A stretch of 64,000 bases of DNA from Pseudoflavonifractor phocaeensis. GTDB taxonomy: Bacteria > Bacillota > Clostridia > Oscillospirales > Oscillospiraceae. Shown piece by piece: positions 1-8,494 of the stretch. The notes below the pieces were generated by a model. The model was not told where the DNA came from, searched no databases, and was given only the letters and a program-made list of their open reading frames with translations. The DNA is taken from NCBI RefSeq assembly GCF_016901735.1, contig NZ_JACLZC010000002.1, positions 62,001-126,000 of the forward strand, read 5' to 3'. Numbering within the stretch: the first letter of the stretch is position 1; every line of letters starts with the position of its first letter. The translations under genes were made by a program, and so were the position numbers.

Positions 1-1
1 G

Positions 2-454
2 CTTTCGGTGGACTCTATCTATTCCCACATCGCCTGGCTGCGGAAGATCCAGGAGCTGGAGTGGAACGGTAAGAAACACATCAATGTGACCTTCCCCCTC
101 ATCGAGGATATCCGCATGGAGGTGGCCAACAAGTACGGCATGATCCAGCCGGGACAGTCCAACACCCAGGCGGTACGGGCGGTGTTTGTCATCGACCCCA
201 ACGGCGTGGTGCGAACCATCCTGTACTATCCGCTGTCCACGGGCCGTAACTTTGACGAGATCAAGCGTATCATCCTGGCGCTCCAGAAAGCGGACGCCGA
301 CGCCTGCGCCACCCCGGCCGACTGGCGGCCCGGCGATGATGTCATCGTACCCACCGCCGGCAGCTGCGGCGTAGCCAAGGAGCGGATGGACAACCAGAGC
401 GAGAATCAGTATTGCCTGGACTGGTTCATGTGCTTCCGCAAAGAGTCGAAATAA
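2..454 (+). CDS. Peroxiredoxin (Prx6/1-Cys type), 3' part
   Basis: The reading frame enters from the left edge, so the N-terminal half with the peroxidatic cysteine is outside the window. The visible ~150 residues are the C-terminal part of an AhpC/TSA peroxiredoxin of the Prx6 group: LSVDSIYSHIAWL, then FPLIEDIRMEVANKYGM, then RAVFVIDPNGVVRTILYYPL and the dimerisation tail with WRPGDDV. The family reduces peroxides in the cytoplasm. The gene is G+C-rich like the right half of the window and is taken as host chromosome left of the mobile element. A hairpin follows at once. Confidence 0.88.
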   Translation, partial: LSVDSIYSHIAWLRKIQELEWNGKKHINVTFPLIEDIRMEVANKYGMIQPGQSNTQAVRAVFVIDPNGVVRTILYYPLSTGRNFDEIKRIILALQKADADACATPADWRPGDDVIVPTAGSCGVAKERMDNQSENQYCLDWFMCFRKESK

Positions 455-480
455 TATTAAATTTATTCTCCAATAACAGA

Positions 481-524
481 AACCCGGTCGAAATTTCATG
501 CACGAGATCTCGACCGGGTTTTAT
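481..524 (+). terminator. Hairpin terminator after the peroxiredoxin gene
   Basis: Arms AACCCGGTCGA (481-491) and TCGACCGGGTT (510-520) pair perfectly and are followed by a short T-rich stretch. It lies between convergent genes and could act in both directions. Confidence 0.7.
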
Positions 525-531
525 AATATTT

Positions 532-852
532 TCAGTTATACTTTTCAAAGCGATAGCCATATCCATATACAGTTTGAATCGCATTGATATTTAGTTTTTT
601 TCGTATCTTGCATATCCTGCTGGTGACGCTTTCCGGGCCAGCAGCAAAATCATCCGGCATAGCATATTGATAAAGCTGCTCTCGGGTAAAAGTCCAACCG
701 GGATGTGAAGCCAGATAATACAAGATGTTAAACTCCATTGTAGTCATCTTTATGACGCGACCATTTACATAGACTCTGCGTTGGTTTGGGTCTATACACA
801 GATTGTCATAGTGCAGCACTGCCATCCCGGTCAACAGTCTCACCTCCCCCAT
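532..852 (-). CDS. Stand-alone winged-helix (OmpR/PhoB-type) DNA-binding protein
   Basis: The 106 residues match only the C-terminal effector domain of OmpR-family response regulators: a strand pair (PNQRRVYVNGRVIKMT), TMEFNILYYLASHPG, the recognition region (SVTSRICKIRKKL) and the wing YGYGYRFE. No receiver domain or phospho-acceptor aspartate precedes it. Its start overlaps the stop of the DtxR-like gene (TAATG), so it is the last gene of the leftward ECF operon. The weak context of this ATG leaves open a TTG or ATG start 6-9 codons later. It is probably a constitutive or partner-controlled regulator; the target is unknown. Confidence 0.75.
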   Translation of the reverse strand: MGEVRLLTGMAVLHYDNLCIDPNQRRVYVNGRVIKMTTMEFNILYYLASHPGWTFTREQLYQYAMPDDFAAGPESVTSRICKIRKKLNINAIQTVYGYGYRFEKYN

Positions 853-1241
853 TATTTCTTTTCTGTCAAAGTCTTTTTTAAGTGTTGAAAACTACTCTCG
901 CTGATGACATGCTCAATCCGGCAGGCGTCCCGCTCGGCAGTAATGGGGTCTACCCCAGCATTTGTCAGCATTTCTGTAAAGAAGCGGTGCTTTTCGTAGA
1001 TTTGCTCGGCCACTTCCCTACCTGCATCGGTCAGGTGAAGGAAATAATCCTCGTCCATTGTGAGAAATCCACCGTCCCGCAGGGTCGCCACCGCATGGCA
1101 CACGCTGGGCTTGGACACCTCCATGTGCCGAGCCACATCCACGGAGCGTACCATGCCCATCTTCTTGTGGAGAAGAAGTATGGCCTCCAAGTAATCCTCA
1201 CCGGAAGCGTACAGTTTTTTATCCGGAGGCATTGCACACAC
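852..1241 (-). CDS. DtxR/MntR-family metal-dependent transcriptional regulator
   Basis: 129 residues. An N-terminal winged helix (EDYLEAILLLHKK, VARHMEVSKPSVCHAVATL, DYFLHLTDAGREVAE) is followed by a short dimerisation/metal domain with ERDACRIEH and a downstream H-x-x-x-x-x pattern typical of MntR-type proteins; there is no SH3 extension. Family members bind Fe(II) or Mn(II) and repress uptake genes. It overlaps the upstream ATPase gene by 23 bases, so it is co-transcribed with the ECF transporter it probably controls. A dyad at 4140-4155 upstream of the operon is a candidate target. Confidence 0.85.
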   Translation of the reverse strand: MCAMPPDKKLYASGEDYLEAILLLHKKMGMVRSVDVARHMEVSKPSVCHAVATLRDGGFLTMDEDYFLHLTDAGREVAEQIYEKHRFFTEMLTNAGVDPITAERDACRIEHVISESSFQHLKKTLTEKK

Positions 1242-2724
1242 CAGCTCCTTGCTTGCGGGAGAAGAAAGCCCGCAAGAGCCCTACAGCATCCCCGTCCATC
1301 GGCTGATGCCACAGCACCTTGCTCCCCTGAATGAACAACAGGTAGGTGCAGCACTTATAAATGAGCTCCGGGTCATGCGTAATCAGAAACAGGCTCTTTC
1401 CCATCTTTTTCAGACGGTTTAAGTTGTCCGATACCTCCAGCATATGACGGTAATCCAATCCGCTGGTAGGTTCGTCAAATATCAGGACCTTTTTGTCCGA
1501 TGCTATTGCACTGCCAATCGCCACCCTCTGCTTTTCTCCTCCGGACAGGGACATGGGGTGCAGTTTTGCTTTGCCCAACAGGTCAAGGCTGTTCAGTATC
1601 TCCTTGGCGCGGGCTGTGTCTGTTTTCTCGTCCTCGCCATCCATACTAAGCATCAATTCGTCCAGTACATCTTCTGTGAATAGCTGGTGATTTACATCCT
1701 GCATGACCATATAGGAGATATACCTGCGCTGCTTCGGGTCATAGGAGGCCCCATCCATTTCAAGCACACCTTTCGCTTTTTTATCCAGACCGCACAGGCA
1801 CCGGGCGAAGGTAGATTTTCCCGCGCCGTTGTTTCCGATGATGCCGATGATCTCCCCTTGGGGCAGGGTCAGGTCTGGAATATCCACATTGAGGGGGCCG
1901 TGCTTTTCATAGGAGAACTGGAACCCCTTGATATGTAATTGCGGAGCGGCCAGCTTGGGAGCGGCCTCCGGGGACAGGTGGAATGGGTCCAGTGCCCGCA
2001 GCCCCATTCCCTGCAATTCATCGGGCGGTAGTTTTTGAAACTCCGCCCCGGTAAATTCCCGTACAATACTTCCGTGTTTCATATAGAAAATTCGATCTGC
2101 ATAGGGAACGAGATAATAAAGCCGGTGTTCCGCGACAATCACGGTCTTTTTCTCAGACTGCCAGTGCCGGATCACACCAATCAAATCTTCGATGGTGGCA
2201 ATATCCAGATTGGAGGACGGTTCGTCCAATACGAAAATGTCCGGGCGGATTGCGTCAGCAGATGCACAGGCAATTTTTTGCTTTTCCCCGCCGGACAGGG
2301 CAAACAAGCTCCGGTTCAGCAGTTTTTCCAGCTTGAGGCTGTGGGCGGTTTCCTCCAGACGCTTCCGCATCTCCGGGACCGGCAGGGCCATGTTTTCACA
2401 CCCAAAAACAATCTCGCTGGTGGTATCTACATTGTAGAATTGTGTCCTTGGGTTTTGGAATACAGATCCCACCCGCTGCCCGATTTGATAAAGAGGATAG
2501 TCTTTTAACTCTTTCCCGTCTAAAAGGACTTGCCCGGTCAGTTTCCCTCCGTAGTAATGAGGGATCAGACCGTTGATCAGCCGAGTCAGCGTTGTCTTGC
2601 CACATCCGGACTCTCCGCAGAACAGAATAGTTTCGCCATCCTGTATTGTTAGATTTATATGGCTCAGGTTGTTCTCGGTTTCCCCGCTCTCATAGGTAAA
2701 GGAAACATCTTTTAATTCGATCAC
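1219..2724 (-). CDS. ECF transporter double ATPase (fused EcfA-A')
   Basis: 501 residues with two complete ABC ATPase domains. The first has Walker A GESGCGKTT, signature LSGGEKQK and Walker B FVLDEPSSNLD. The second, from about residue 260, has GNNGAGKST, LSGGEKQR and LIFDEPTSGLD. Such fused cobalt/energy-coupling-factor ATPases drive S-component importers. The gene lies 12 bases downstream of the T-component gene and overlaps the metal regulator gene. The substrate is set by the S component (3468-4055). Confidence 0.9.
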   Translation of the reverse strand: MIELKDVSFTYESGETENNLSHINLTIQDGETILFCGESGCGKTTLTRLINGLIPHYYGGKLTGQVLLDGKELKDYPLYQIGQRVGSVFQNPRTQFYNVDTTSEIVFGCENMALPVPEMRKRLEETAHSLKLEKLLNRSLFALSGGEKQKIACASADAIRPDIFVLDEPSSNLDIATIEDLIGVIRHWQSEKKTVIVAEHRLYYLVPYADRIFYMKHGSIVREFTGAEFQKLPPDELQGMGLRALDPFHLSPEAAPKLAAPQLHIKGFQFSYEKHGPLNVDIPDLTLPQGEIIGIIGNNGAGKSTFARCLCGLDKKAKGVLEMDGASYDPKQRRYISYMVMQDVNHQLFTEDVLDELMLSMDGEDEKTDTARAKEILNSLDLLGKAKLHPMSLSGGEKQRVAIGSAIASDKKVLIFDEPTSGLDYRHMLEVSDNLNRLKKMGKSLFLITHDPELIYKCCTYLLFIQGSKVLWHQPMDGDAVGLLRAFFSRKQGAGVCNASG

Positions 2725-2736
2725 AGTATCACCTCC

Positions 2737-3468
2737 TTACCACGGACTGAAAAAGTATGTGGAGAGCAGTGCGGCTCCGGCAATCAGCACCGCCAGCAGA
2801 TCCCAGCCAGTAAAACCGACCTTTGTGATATTGGTGCGCCGGACCGGGTTATCCAGGCCGCGGGTCAGGGCCGCCGCGGAGAGATCATCCCCAATTTTGA
2901 CCACCGAGATCATCAGGGGAATAAAACGGTATTCAATCAGGGCAGCGGGGTTTTGCCAGAATTTCTTTGTCCCGAACTGGACCTCCCGCATCCGCATGGC
3001 GTCCTTGATGGCGGCCGACTCCTCCTGCATGGTAGGGATAAAGCGAAACAGGACGGAGAGCGGAATGGTGATCTGCCGCCCAATGTGCATCCGGCCCAGT
3101 GCGGTAATGCACTCGCTGGCCGTGGTGGATTTGATGATGTAGGCCCCCATCATAAAGGCCGGAAACAGTCGCAGGACCAGTCCCACCAACAGGACTACCA
3201 GCATATTGACAATCATGGGGAACTGGACCGAGTTCTGGATGGCCTGCACAAACAGCCCCGCCGCAAACAGGCAGAAGAACACGGTTGCCGTCTTATACTG
3301 CCGGTTAGTCAACAGTAAAATAAAGGGGATCATCGCCACCGCAACCATAAAGGCGGTGTGGCTGTATAGAAATTCTGCGGTAGCGACAACGGCCATCAGC
3401 AGCAGCTTGGTTCGTGGGTCCAACCGAAAACCTGTTCTATTTTCAACAACTGCTTGTAATTGCTCCAT
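2737..3468 (-). CDS. ECF transporter transmembrane (T) component, CbiQ/EcfT family
   Basis: 243 residues with hydrophobic segments near the N terminus (LLLMAVVATAEFLY and following) and the end, plus the charged coupling region around residues 140-190 including SAAIKDAMRMREVQFG and the second helix SAAALTRGLDNPVRRT, which matches the Ala-Arg-Gly ATPase-docking motifs of EcfT. The start overlaps the stop of the S-component gene (shared base at 3468), showing translational coupling. It links the double ATPase to the S protein. Confidence 0.88.
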   Translation of the reverse strand: MEQLQAVVENRTGFRLDPRTKLLLMAVVATAEFLYSHTAFMVAVAMIPFILLLTNRQYKTATVFFCLFAAGLFVQAIQNSVQFPMIVNMLVVLLVGLVLRLFPAFMMGAYIIKSTTASECITALGRMHIGRQITIPLSVLFRFIPTMQEESAAIKDAMRMREVQFGTKKFWQNPAALIEYRFIPLMISVVKIGDDLSAAALTRGLDNPVRRTNITKVGFTGWDLLAVLIAGAALLSTYFFSPW

Positions 3469-4055
3469 TACACAATGCCCGCTCTCTCAAAGTGCTTTTT
3501 CAGCATTTTATGGCCCAGCAGTGCGCCCAGGATGCCGCCCACAAACAGCAGAACAAAACCTACATAGAGCATCCAGGAGGGCATTAGGCTCTGAAGGGTA
3601 TTTGCATACTGATCTCCCATGGAAGTGTGAATGTTTTCCCAGTATGCCTCACCAGCGAACCAGAGATTGGCTGGGCAACCCATGATGCCGAGGCAAAAGC
3701 AGGCATAACTCAGAACCGTGATCTTGAACTTCTGGTAACCTCCGATTTTGAGAACAATATCGCTTAGGATGCCGCCGAGTACCCAGCCAATCAGGCCGAT
3801 CCAGCCGTAGCCAATTAGATAAAAGAAAATGCCGCCGATGATGCCGGTGATAGTCAGCATACCAACCTTCTTGATTTTAGTGTAGTAGAGCATCATGGGA
3901 ATGCCACAGACGATAGGCCAAATCAAGAACAGAAACGGGTATACCACCGGCAAAGCAGTGAGTAGTCCGACAACAAAGAAAATAACAAGGGTCATAGCGG
4001 TGTAAATGCCGACATTGATCAAATCTTTACCTGTAAGTTTTTTCGTGTTCTCCAT
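3468..4055 (-). CDS. ECF S component, MptD/Trep_Strep-type membrane protein
   Basis: 195 residues, nearly all hydrophobic, with about six helices starting DLINVGIYTAMTLVIFFVVG and a C-terminal GALLGHKMLKKHFERAG. The pattern fits the Trep_Strep (MptD-like) putative substrate-binding subunits of ECF transporters. The start at 4055 is preferred over 4106 because AAAGGA lies about ten bases before it. Family members have been linked to iron, heme or siderophore uptake, which fits the DtxR-like regulator and the YbtPQ-like pair nearby. The exact ligand cannot be read from the sequence. Confidence 0.78.
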   Translation of the reverse strand: MENTKKLTGKDLINVGIYTAMTLVIFFVVGLLTALPVVYPFLFLIWPIVCGIPMMLYYTKIKKVGMLTITGIIGGIFFYLIGYGWIGLIGWVLGGILSDIVLKIGGYQKFKITVLSYACFCLGIMGCPANLWFAGEAYWENIHTSMGDQYANTLQSLMPSWMLYVGFVLLFVGGILGALLGHKMLKKHFERAGIV

Positions 4056-4139
4056 TTTTAATATGTCCTTTCTGAAAAAGAATAAATGTTGTAATGCCCC
4101 GTGCAAAGGGAACTATGCAGTTTCACCTCCCCGCAGAGA

Positions 4140-4155
4140 GTTAGTAAATGCTAAC
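4140..4155 (-). promoter_or_regulatory. Candidate metal-regulator box upstream of the ECF operon
   Basis: GTTAG-TAAATG-CTAAC is an inverted repeat 85 bases upstream of the S-component start and just downstream of the tetR terminator. It resembles the dyads bound by DtxR/IdeR proteins, and the operon it precedes encodes such a regulator. This is an inference from position and symmetry. Confidence 0.45.
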
Positions 4156-4162
4156 TGATGTG

Positions 4163-4192
4163 CAAAAATTTTGGGGATCAAATCCCCAAAAT
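4163..4192 (-). terminator. Terminator of the tetR gene
   Basis: On the minus strand ATTTTGGGGAT pairs with ATCCCCAAAAT around a three-base loop and is followed by TTTTTGC. The stem overlaps the tetR stop codon. It separates tetR from the ECF operon, so the ECF genes need their own promoter. Confidence 0.75.
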
Positions 4193-4795
4193 TGTTTGCC
4201 ATCCGGCGTTAAAAAATGAGACAAGCGTATGGGCATATTTCAGAGCTGCCTCTTTGGGAAAATTGTGCATAACTACTTCCGCCAGGGATGCAAAATACGC
4301 ATGAAGCAAAATATGCCATTCCTCTTCTGCCAATTCACGGATCGGAACACCGCGGGATCTCAACTCTGCAAAGAACTTCAGTGTCACTTGAGTTTCCAGA
4401 CGGACAACATCATCTAAGAAGGAGGAATACCGTGTCCCCTCCGCCCGCATGAGAAGCAGACGGAACACATCAAAATGCTCATAGATATATTCGATGATAA
4501 CCTTCAGCGTTTCCTCCGACAGTTTCCAGATAGATTTTAAGTCATCTGTCTTTGCCAGCTCCATGTGCTCATTTACCGACGCATCATAAATGGCCTTGAC
4601 CTCTTGAACAACAGGCTCCACCAGCGCACCGAACAGAGATTCCTTATCGTCAAAGTGGTTATAAAAAGCCCCATTGGTCACATGAGCGTCCTTGCAGATC
4701 TCCCGAATGCTTGCCCGCTCATAGCCGTATTCCAGAAAGTGCTTTTGGGCGCAGAGCAAAAGATTTTCATGGGTCTGCTGAAAGTCTCTTGACAT
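4178..4795 (-). CDS. TetR-family transcriptional regulator
   Basis: 205 residues. The N-terminal helix-turn-helix is clear: LLLCAQKHFLEYGYERASIR, then EICKDAHVTNGAFYNHFDDKESLF. The rest is the variable all-helical ligand domain. It is divergent from the ABC pair at 4922-8390, and a near-perfect 30-bp dyad lies in the shared promoter region, so autoregulation and repression of the ABC genes are likely. The inducer is unknown. Confidence 0.9.
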   Translation of the reverse strand: MSRDFQQTHENLLLCAQKHFLEYGYERASIREICKDAHVTNGAFYNHFDDKESLFGALVEPVVQEVKAIYDASVNEHMELAKTDDLKSIWKLSEETLKVIIEYIYEHFDVFRLLLMRAEGTRYSSFLDDVVRLETQVTLKFFAELRSRGVPIRELAEEEWHILLHAYFASLAEVVMHNFPKEAALKYAHTLVSFFNAGWQTILGI

Positions 4796-4819
4796 TACCT
4801 GTCCCTCCGTTCTATACTA

Positions 4820-4849
4820 AAATTACACTGTAATATTACACCGTAATTT
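4820..4849. promoter_or_regulatory. Candidate TetR operator in the divergent promoter region
   Basis: The 30 bp from 4820 to 4849 read as an inverted repeat with 13 of 15 base pairs symmetric, built from two ATTACAC(T/C)GTAAT half-copies joined at the centre. It lies 25 bases upstream of tetR and 73 bases upstream of the ABC gene start, where both promoters must lie. Confidence 0.72.
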
Positions 4850-4921
4850 AGATTTTAGCACAGGGTACTCAAAAATGCAATACCCTCCTTGTATTTTTTG
4901 TGGCCTGAAAGGAGTCTGGTT

Positions 4922-6673
4922 ATGAAGTCAAAGGAGCCGGGAGCAATTCGGCAGTTATTCGCTTTCGTAGGAGAGAGCAACGGTAAAATGCGTCTCTCTA
5001 TCTTTCTGGCCGTCTTGGGAGAACTATTCGGCATGGGCCCATTTTTAATGGTGGCTGTTCTTGCGGATGCACTGTACCGGGGAACCGCAACTCCCATGCT
5101 GGTACTGCCTCTCTGCGGAGGCGCCGCGGTTTGCCAGATCATAAAAATGCTGCTTACCTGGCAATCCTCCCTGATCTCCCACAAAATATCCTTTACCATA
5201 CTGAAAAATATCCGAGAGGCCATTACGGATCGGATGGCGAAGGTCCCCATGGGCATCATGCTGGAAACACCCACAGGGGCTTTCAAGAATCTGATCGTGG
5301 ACAATGTGGCGAAGTTAGAGGACTCTATGGCCCATTTCATGCCGGAACTGCCCTCCAACATCGCCGCTCCCCTATGCAGTATTCTCCTAATTTTTCTGCT
5401 GGACTGGCGTATGGGTCTGGCCGCACTTGTTACAATTCCGCTGGGCACCCTCTTTTTTGCCGCCATGATGCGGGGATATGGGCCCCGCATGGAGAACTAC
5501 ATGCGATCTGCCAACGAGATGAACAGCGCTTTGGTGGAGTATGTCAACGGCATTCAGGTCATCAAGGCGTTCAACCGGTCTGCAGCTTCCTATGGAAAGT
5601 ATGCCGATTCTGTCCGCTATTTCCACGATTCCACCATGGCATGGTGGAGCCAGTGCTGGCTTTGGAACGCGGCAGCCCGGGCGGTCCTCCCTTCTACGCT
5701 TCTGGGAACCCTTCCAGTGGGAGCGTGGCTCTACATGGAGGGAAGTCTTTCTTTCCCTGTCTTCCTGGTGGCCTTGGTGGTGCCTCTGGGTTTTATTGCG
5801 CCGCTGATGAAGGTCTCCGCGGCTATGGAGCAGGTCAGCATGATCAAAGGCAACCTGGAACAAGTCACCACCTTTTTGAAAACACCGGAGCTTGTCCGCC
5901 CTACAGAGCCTGCGAAGCTTGGGGAGCGGTGTTATCAATTTGAGGATGTCCATTTTGCTTATAATGAATCCGAAGTTCTCCACGGTATCTCATTCCAGAC
6001 ACAGCCCGGTACCATGACCGCCATTGTTGGTCCATCCGGCTCCGGGAAGTCTACGATTGCTAAGCTGATGGCCGGCTTTTGGGATGTAACCTCCGGTACA
6101 GTTCGCTTTGGCGGGCAGGATATTCGCAACATTCCGTTTGGACAGCTCATGGGTGAAATCAGCTATGTAGCCCAGGACAATTTTCTCTTTGATAAATCCA
6201 TTCGGGAAAACATCCGCATGGGAAACCCTGACGCCAGCGACGGGGAGGTAGAGGCTGCGGCCAAGGCTGCCAACTGCCACGACTTTATCATGCAGTTAGA
6301 GCAGGGCTATGACACCATGGTTGGCGATGCTGGGGACCGCCTCTCCGGCGGAGAACGGCAGCGCATCACCGTTGCGCGGGCCATGCTCAAGCAGGCGTCC
6401 GTCATCATTTTGGACGAGGCGACCGCCTATGCCGACCCCGAAAACGAGGCGCTGATTCAGCAGGCTATCAGCAAGCTGGTGGCGGGAAAGTCTCTGATTG
6501 TCGTGGCCCACCGGCTGAATACGATCCGCAATGCCGACCAGATATTGGTTGTTGCCAATGGAGAGATTGTGGGCTGGGGCCTCCAGGAGGAGATTCTGCA
6601 GAACTGCCCCCTTTACCGAAAGATGTGGCAAGACTACGCCGGCTCTATAGAAGGAGGCGCAGAAGATATTTGA
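4922..6673 (+). CDS. ABC transporter, membrane domain fused to ATPase (YbtP/IrtA-like)
   Basis: 583 residues: an exporter-fold membrane domain (about 1-330) then an ATPase domain with Walker A GPSGSGKST, signature LSGGERQR and Walker B VIILDEATAYADPENE. The DEAT-A-x-ADPENE form is characteristic of the YbtPQ/IrtAB group, which import ferric siderophores despite the exporter fold. Start 4922 is chosen over 4889 because AAAGGAG lies eight bases before it. The next gene begins one base after its stop and encodes the partner half. Divergent from tetR. Confidence 0.85.
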   Translation: MKSKEPGAIRQLFAFVGESNGKMRLSIFLAVLGELFGMGPFLMVAVLADALYRGTATPMLVLPLCGGAAVCQIIKMLLTWQSSLISHKISFTILKNIREAITDRMAKVPMGIMLETPTGAFKNLIVDNVAKLEDSMAHFMPELPSNIAAPLCSILLIFLLDWRMGLAALVTIPLGTLFFAAMMRGYGPRMENYMRSANEMNSALVEYVNGIQVIKAFNRSAASYGKYADSVRYFHDSTMAWWSQCWLWNAAARAVLPSTLLGTLPVGAWLYMEGSLSFPVFLVALVVPLGFIAPLMKVSAAMEQVSMIKGNLEQVTTFLKTPELVRPTEPAKLGERCYQFEDVHFAYNESEVLHGISFQTQPGTMTAIVGPSGSGKSTIAKLMAGFWDVTSGTVRFGGQDIRNIPFGQLMGEISYVAQDNFLFDKSIRENIRMGNPDASDGEVEAAAKAANCHDFIMQLEQGYDTMVGDAGDRLSGGERQRITVARAMLKQASVIILDEATAYADPENEALIQQAISKLVAGKSLIVVAHRLNTIRNADQILVVANGEIVGWGLQEEILQNCPLYRKMWQDYAGSIEGGAEDI

Positions 6674-6674
6674 A

Positions 6675-8390
6675 ATGATTCGCCGTGTCTTTAAAATTGC
6701 GGGAAATAGCCGGGGAAAGATCGTGGCAGGCACCGTCTGCAACATACTGAAATCGTTCTTCAACGGTTTTATGATGTTCGGTGTGTTCTGGATTTTACTT
6801 CATCTGGATAATCTGACACCAACTATTATTGGGCAGGCATTCTGCGTAATTCTAGGCAGTGTACTGGGCCGCTTTTGCTTCCAATGGATGTATGATCGCA
6901 CCATGAGCGGGTCCGGCTATGACATTTTCCGGGATTACCGTCTGAAGATTGGGGATCGGCTGAAGCAGGCACCCATGGGATATTTCTCAGAACAAAATCT
7001 GGGCACCATTCAGGCCATGCTCACCACTACGATTGCCGACCTGGAGGGGTACTCCATGTTGGCTATTGAGCAGATGACCAGCGGTGTGGCTATGGCTGTA
7101 CTGATGTCCGTGATGATGTTCCTTTTCAGCCCGGTGATTGCGGGATTGAGCCTTGTGGGGCTGGCACTTGGGATGCTGGTCCTGCGTTGGGTGAGGCTTC
7201 GCGCCGCCCAATATGCTCCCATTTACCAGGAGGCCCAGGAGCATCTGGTCGGTAAGGTGATGGAATACATACAGGGTATTTCGGTGTTGCGTTCTTTCTC
7301 TAAAGGTGAAGAAGGACAGCGGGAAGTCCGCGCTGCGTTCCAGAAAAAATGGGACGCAGACTACGGCCAGGAAAAGGCTACGGCTGGCGTCCTCCGTTTC
7401 TATGGATTGACCTTTAAGCTCATGAGCTGTGTGCTGATTGCGGCGGCGGCTCTGCTGTATCTGGCGGGGCAAATCAGCCTGCCTTATTGCCTGACTTTCT
7501 TGTTCTGCGCTTTCACAGTCTATTCCGACTTGGAGACGATGGGCAACAGTGCCTTTCTGAGCAAGAAGATCAATACGGAATTGGATCGGCTGGAGGAGGT
7601 CACCGACATTCCAAAAATGGATACCAACTCGGAGAAACTGGTTGTGTCCCACTATGATATTTCTCTGGAGCATATCTCATTTGGCTATGGGGACCGCCGG
7701 GTGATTCATGACATTTCGCTGGAAATCCCGGAGCACACCACCTGTGCGATTGTAGGCCCCTCCGGCAGCGGCAAGACCACACTCTGCAATCTAATCGCCC
7801 GCTTTTGGGATGTGCAGGAGGGGATAGTACGAATTGGCGGGAAAAATGTGAGAAACTATACCGCAGACAGTGTGCTGGAACACATCAGCATGGTCTTTCA
7901 GAATGTATATCTCTTTCATGATTCTGTGGAAAATAACATCCGGTTTGGACGGCCAGAAGCTACCCATGAGGAGGTGGTAGCGGCTGCAAAACGAGCCTGT
8001 TGTCACGACTTTATTTTGACCCTTCCAGATGGGTACGATACGATTATCGGGGAAGGTGGCTCCACCCTCTCAGGAGGTGAAAAGCAACGCATTTCCATAG
8101 CCAGGGCTATTTTGAAAGATGCGCCTATCATCATTCTGGATGAAGCCACCTCCAGCGTCGACCCGGAGAATGAGCAAGCGCTCTTGTCCGCAATTCAGGA
8201 GCTGACAAAGGATAAAACTCTAATTTCTATTGCTCACCGCCTGAGTACCGTTCGGAATGCTGACCAGATTATTGTAATAGACCATGGACGGATTATTCAA
8301 AGAGGAACACACGAGGAATTATTGTCAATAGACGGAATGTATCGAAGATTTTTATCTCTGCGCACAGAAGCTGCTGGATGGCATCTATAA
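6675..8390 (+). CDS. ABC transporter, membrane domain fused to ATPase (YbtQ/IrtB-like)
   Basis: 571 residues with the same layout as its upstream neighbour: six membrane helices, then Walker A GPSGSGKTT, signature LSGGEKQR and Walker B IIILDEATSSVDPENE. The two probably form a heterodimer. Coupled to the previous gene (stop TGA, one base, ATG). With the ECF importer and DtxR-like regulator next door, iron-siderophore or heme handling is the simplest reading; drug export by a TetR-controlled heterodimer is the main alternative. Confidence 0.83.
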   Translation: MIRRVFKIAGNSRGKIVAGTVCNILKSFFNGFMMFGVFWILLHLDNLTPTIIGQAFCVILGSVLGRFCFQWMYDRTMSGSGYDIFRDYRLKIGDRLKQAPMGYFSEQNLGTIQAMLTTTIADLEGYSMLAIEQMTSGVAMAVLMSVMMFLFSPVIAGLSLVGLALGMLVLRWVRLRAAQYAPIYQEAQEHLVGKVMEYIQGISVLRSFSKGEEGQREVRAAFQKKWDADYGQEKATAGVLRFYGLTFKLMSCVLIAAAALLYLAGQISLPYCLTFLFCAFTVYSDLETMGNSAFLSKKINTELDRLEEVTDIPKMDTNSEKLVVSHYDISLEHISFGYGDRRVIHDISLEIPEHTTCAIVGPSGSGKTTLCNLIARFWDVQEGIVRIGGKNVRNYTADSVLEHISMVFQNVYLFHDSVENNIRFGRPEATHEEVVAAAKRACCHDFILTLPDGYDTIIGEGGSTLSGGEKQRISIARAILKDAPIIILDEATSSVDPENEQALLSAIQELTKDKTLISIAHRLSTVRNADQIIVIDHGRIIQRGTHEELLSIDGMYRRFLSLRTEAAGWHL

Positions 8391-8405
8391 TGGATAGCAC
8401 ACTAT

Positions 8406-8454
8406 AAAGGATGGCTGTGGTGGTCTTAGTTCCACCACAGCCATCCTTTTTACT
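8406..8454 (+). terminator. Strong terminator after the ABC pair
   Basis: AAAGGATGGCTGTGGTGG (8406-8423) pairs perfectly with the arm at 8432-8449 and is followed by TTTTTACTT. It also lies at the end of the convergent SLOG gene. Confidence 0.9.
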
Positions 8455-8494
8455 TCTTATAGTAATAGTCATATCTATTTGCGATATACTTTTA

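Noticed and set aside
455-531. attL matching the right end
   Set aside because: No direct repeat of useful length shared with 32436-32594 was found; only generally A+T-rich sequence.
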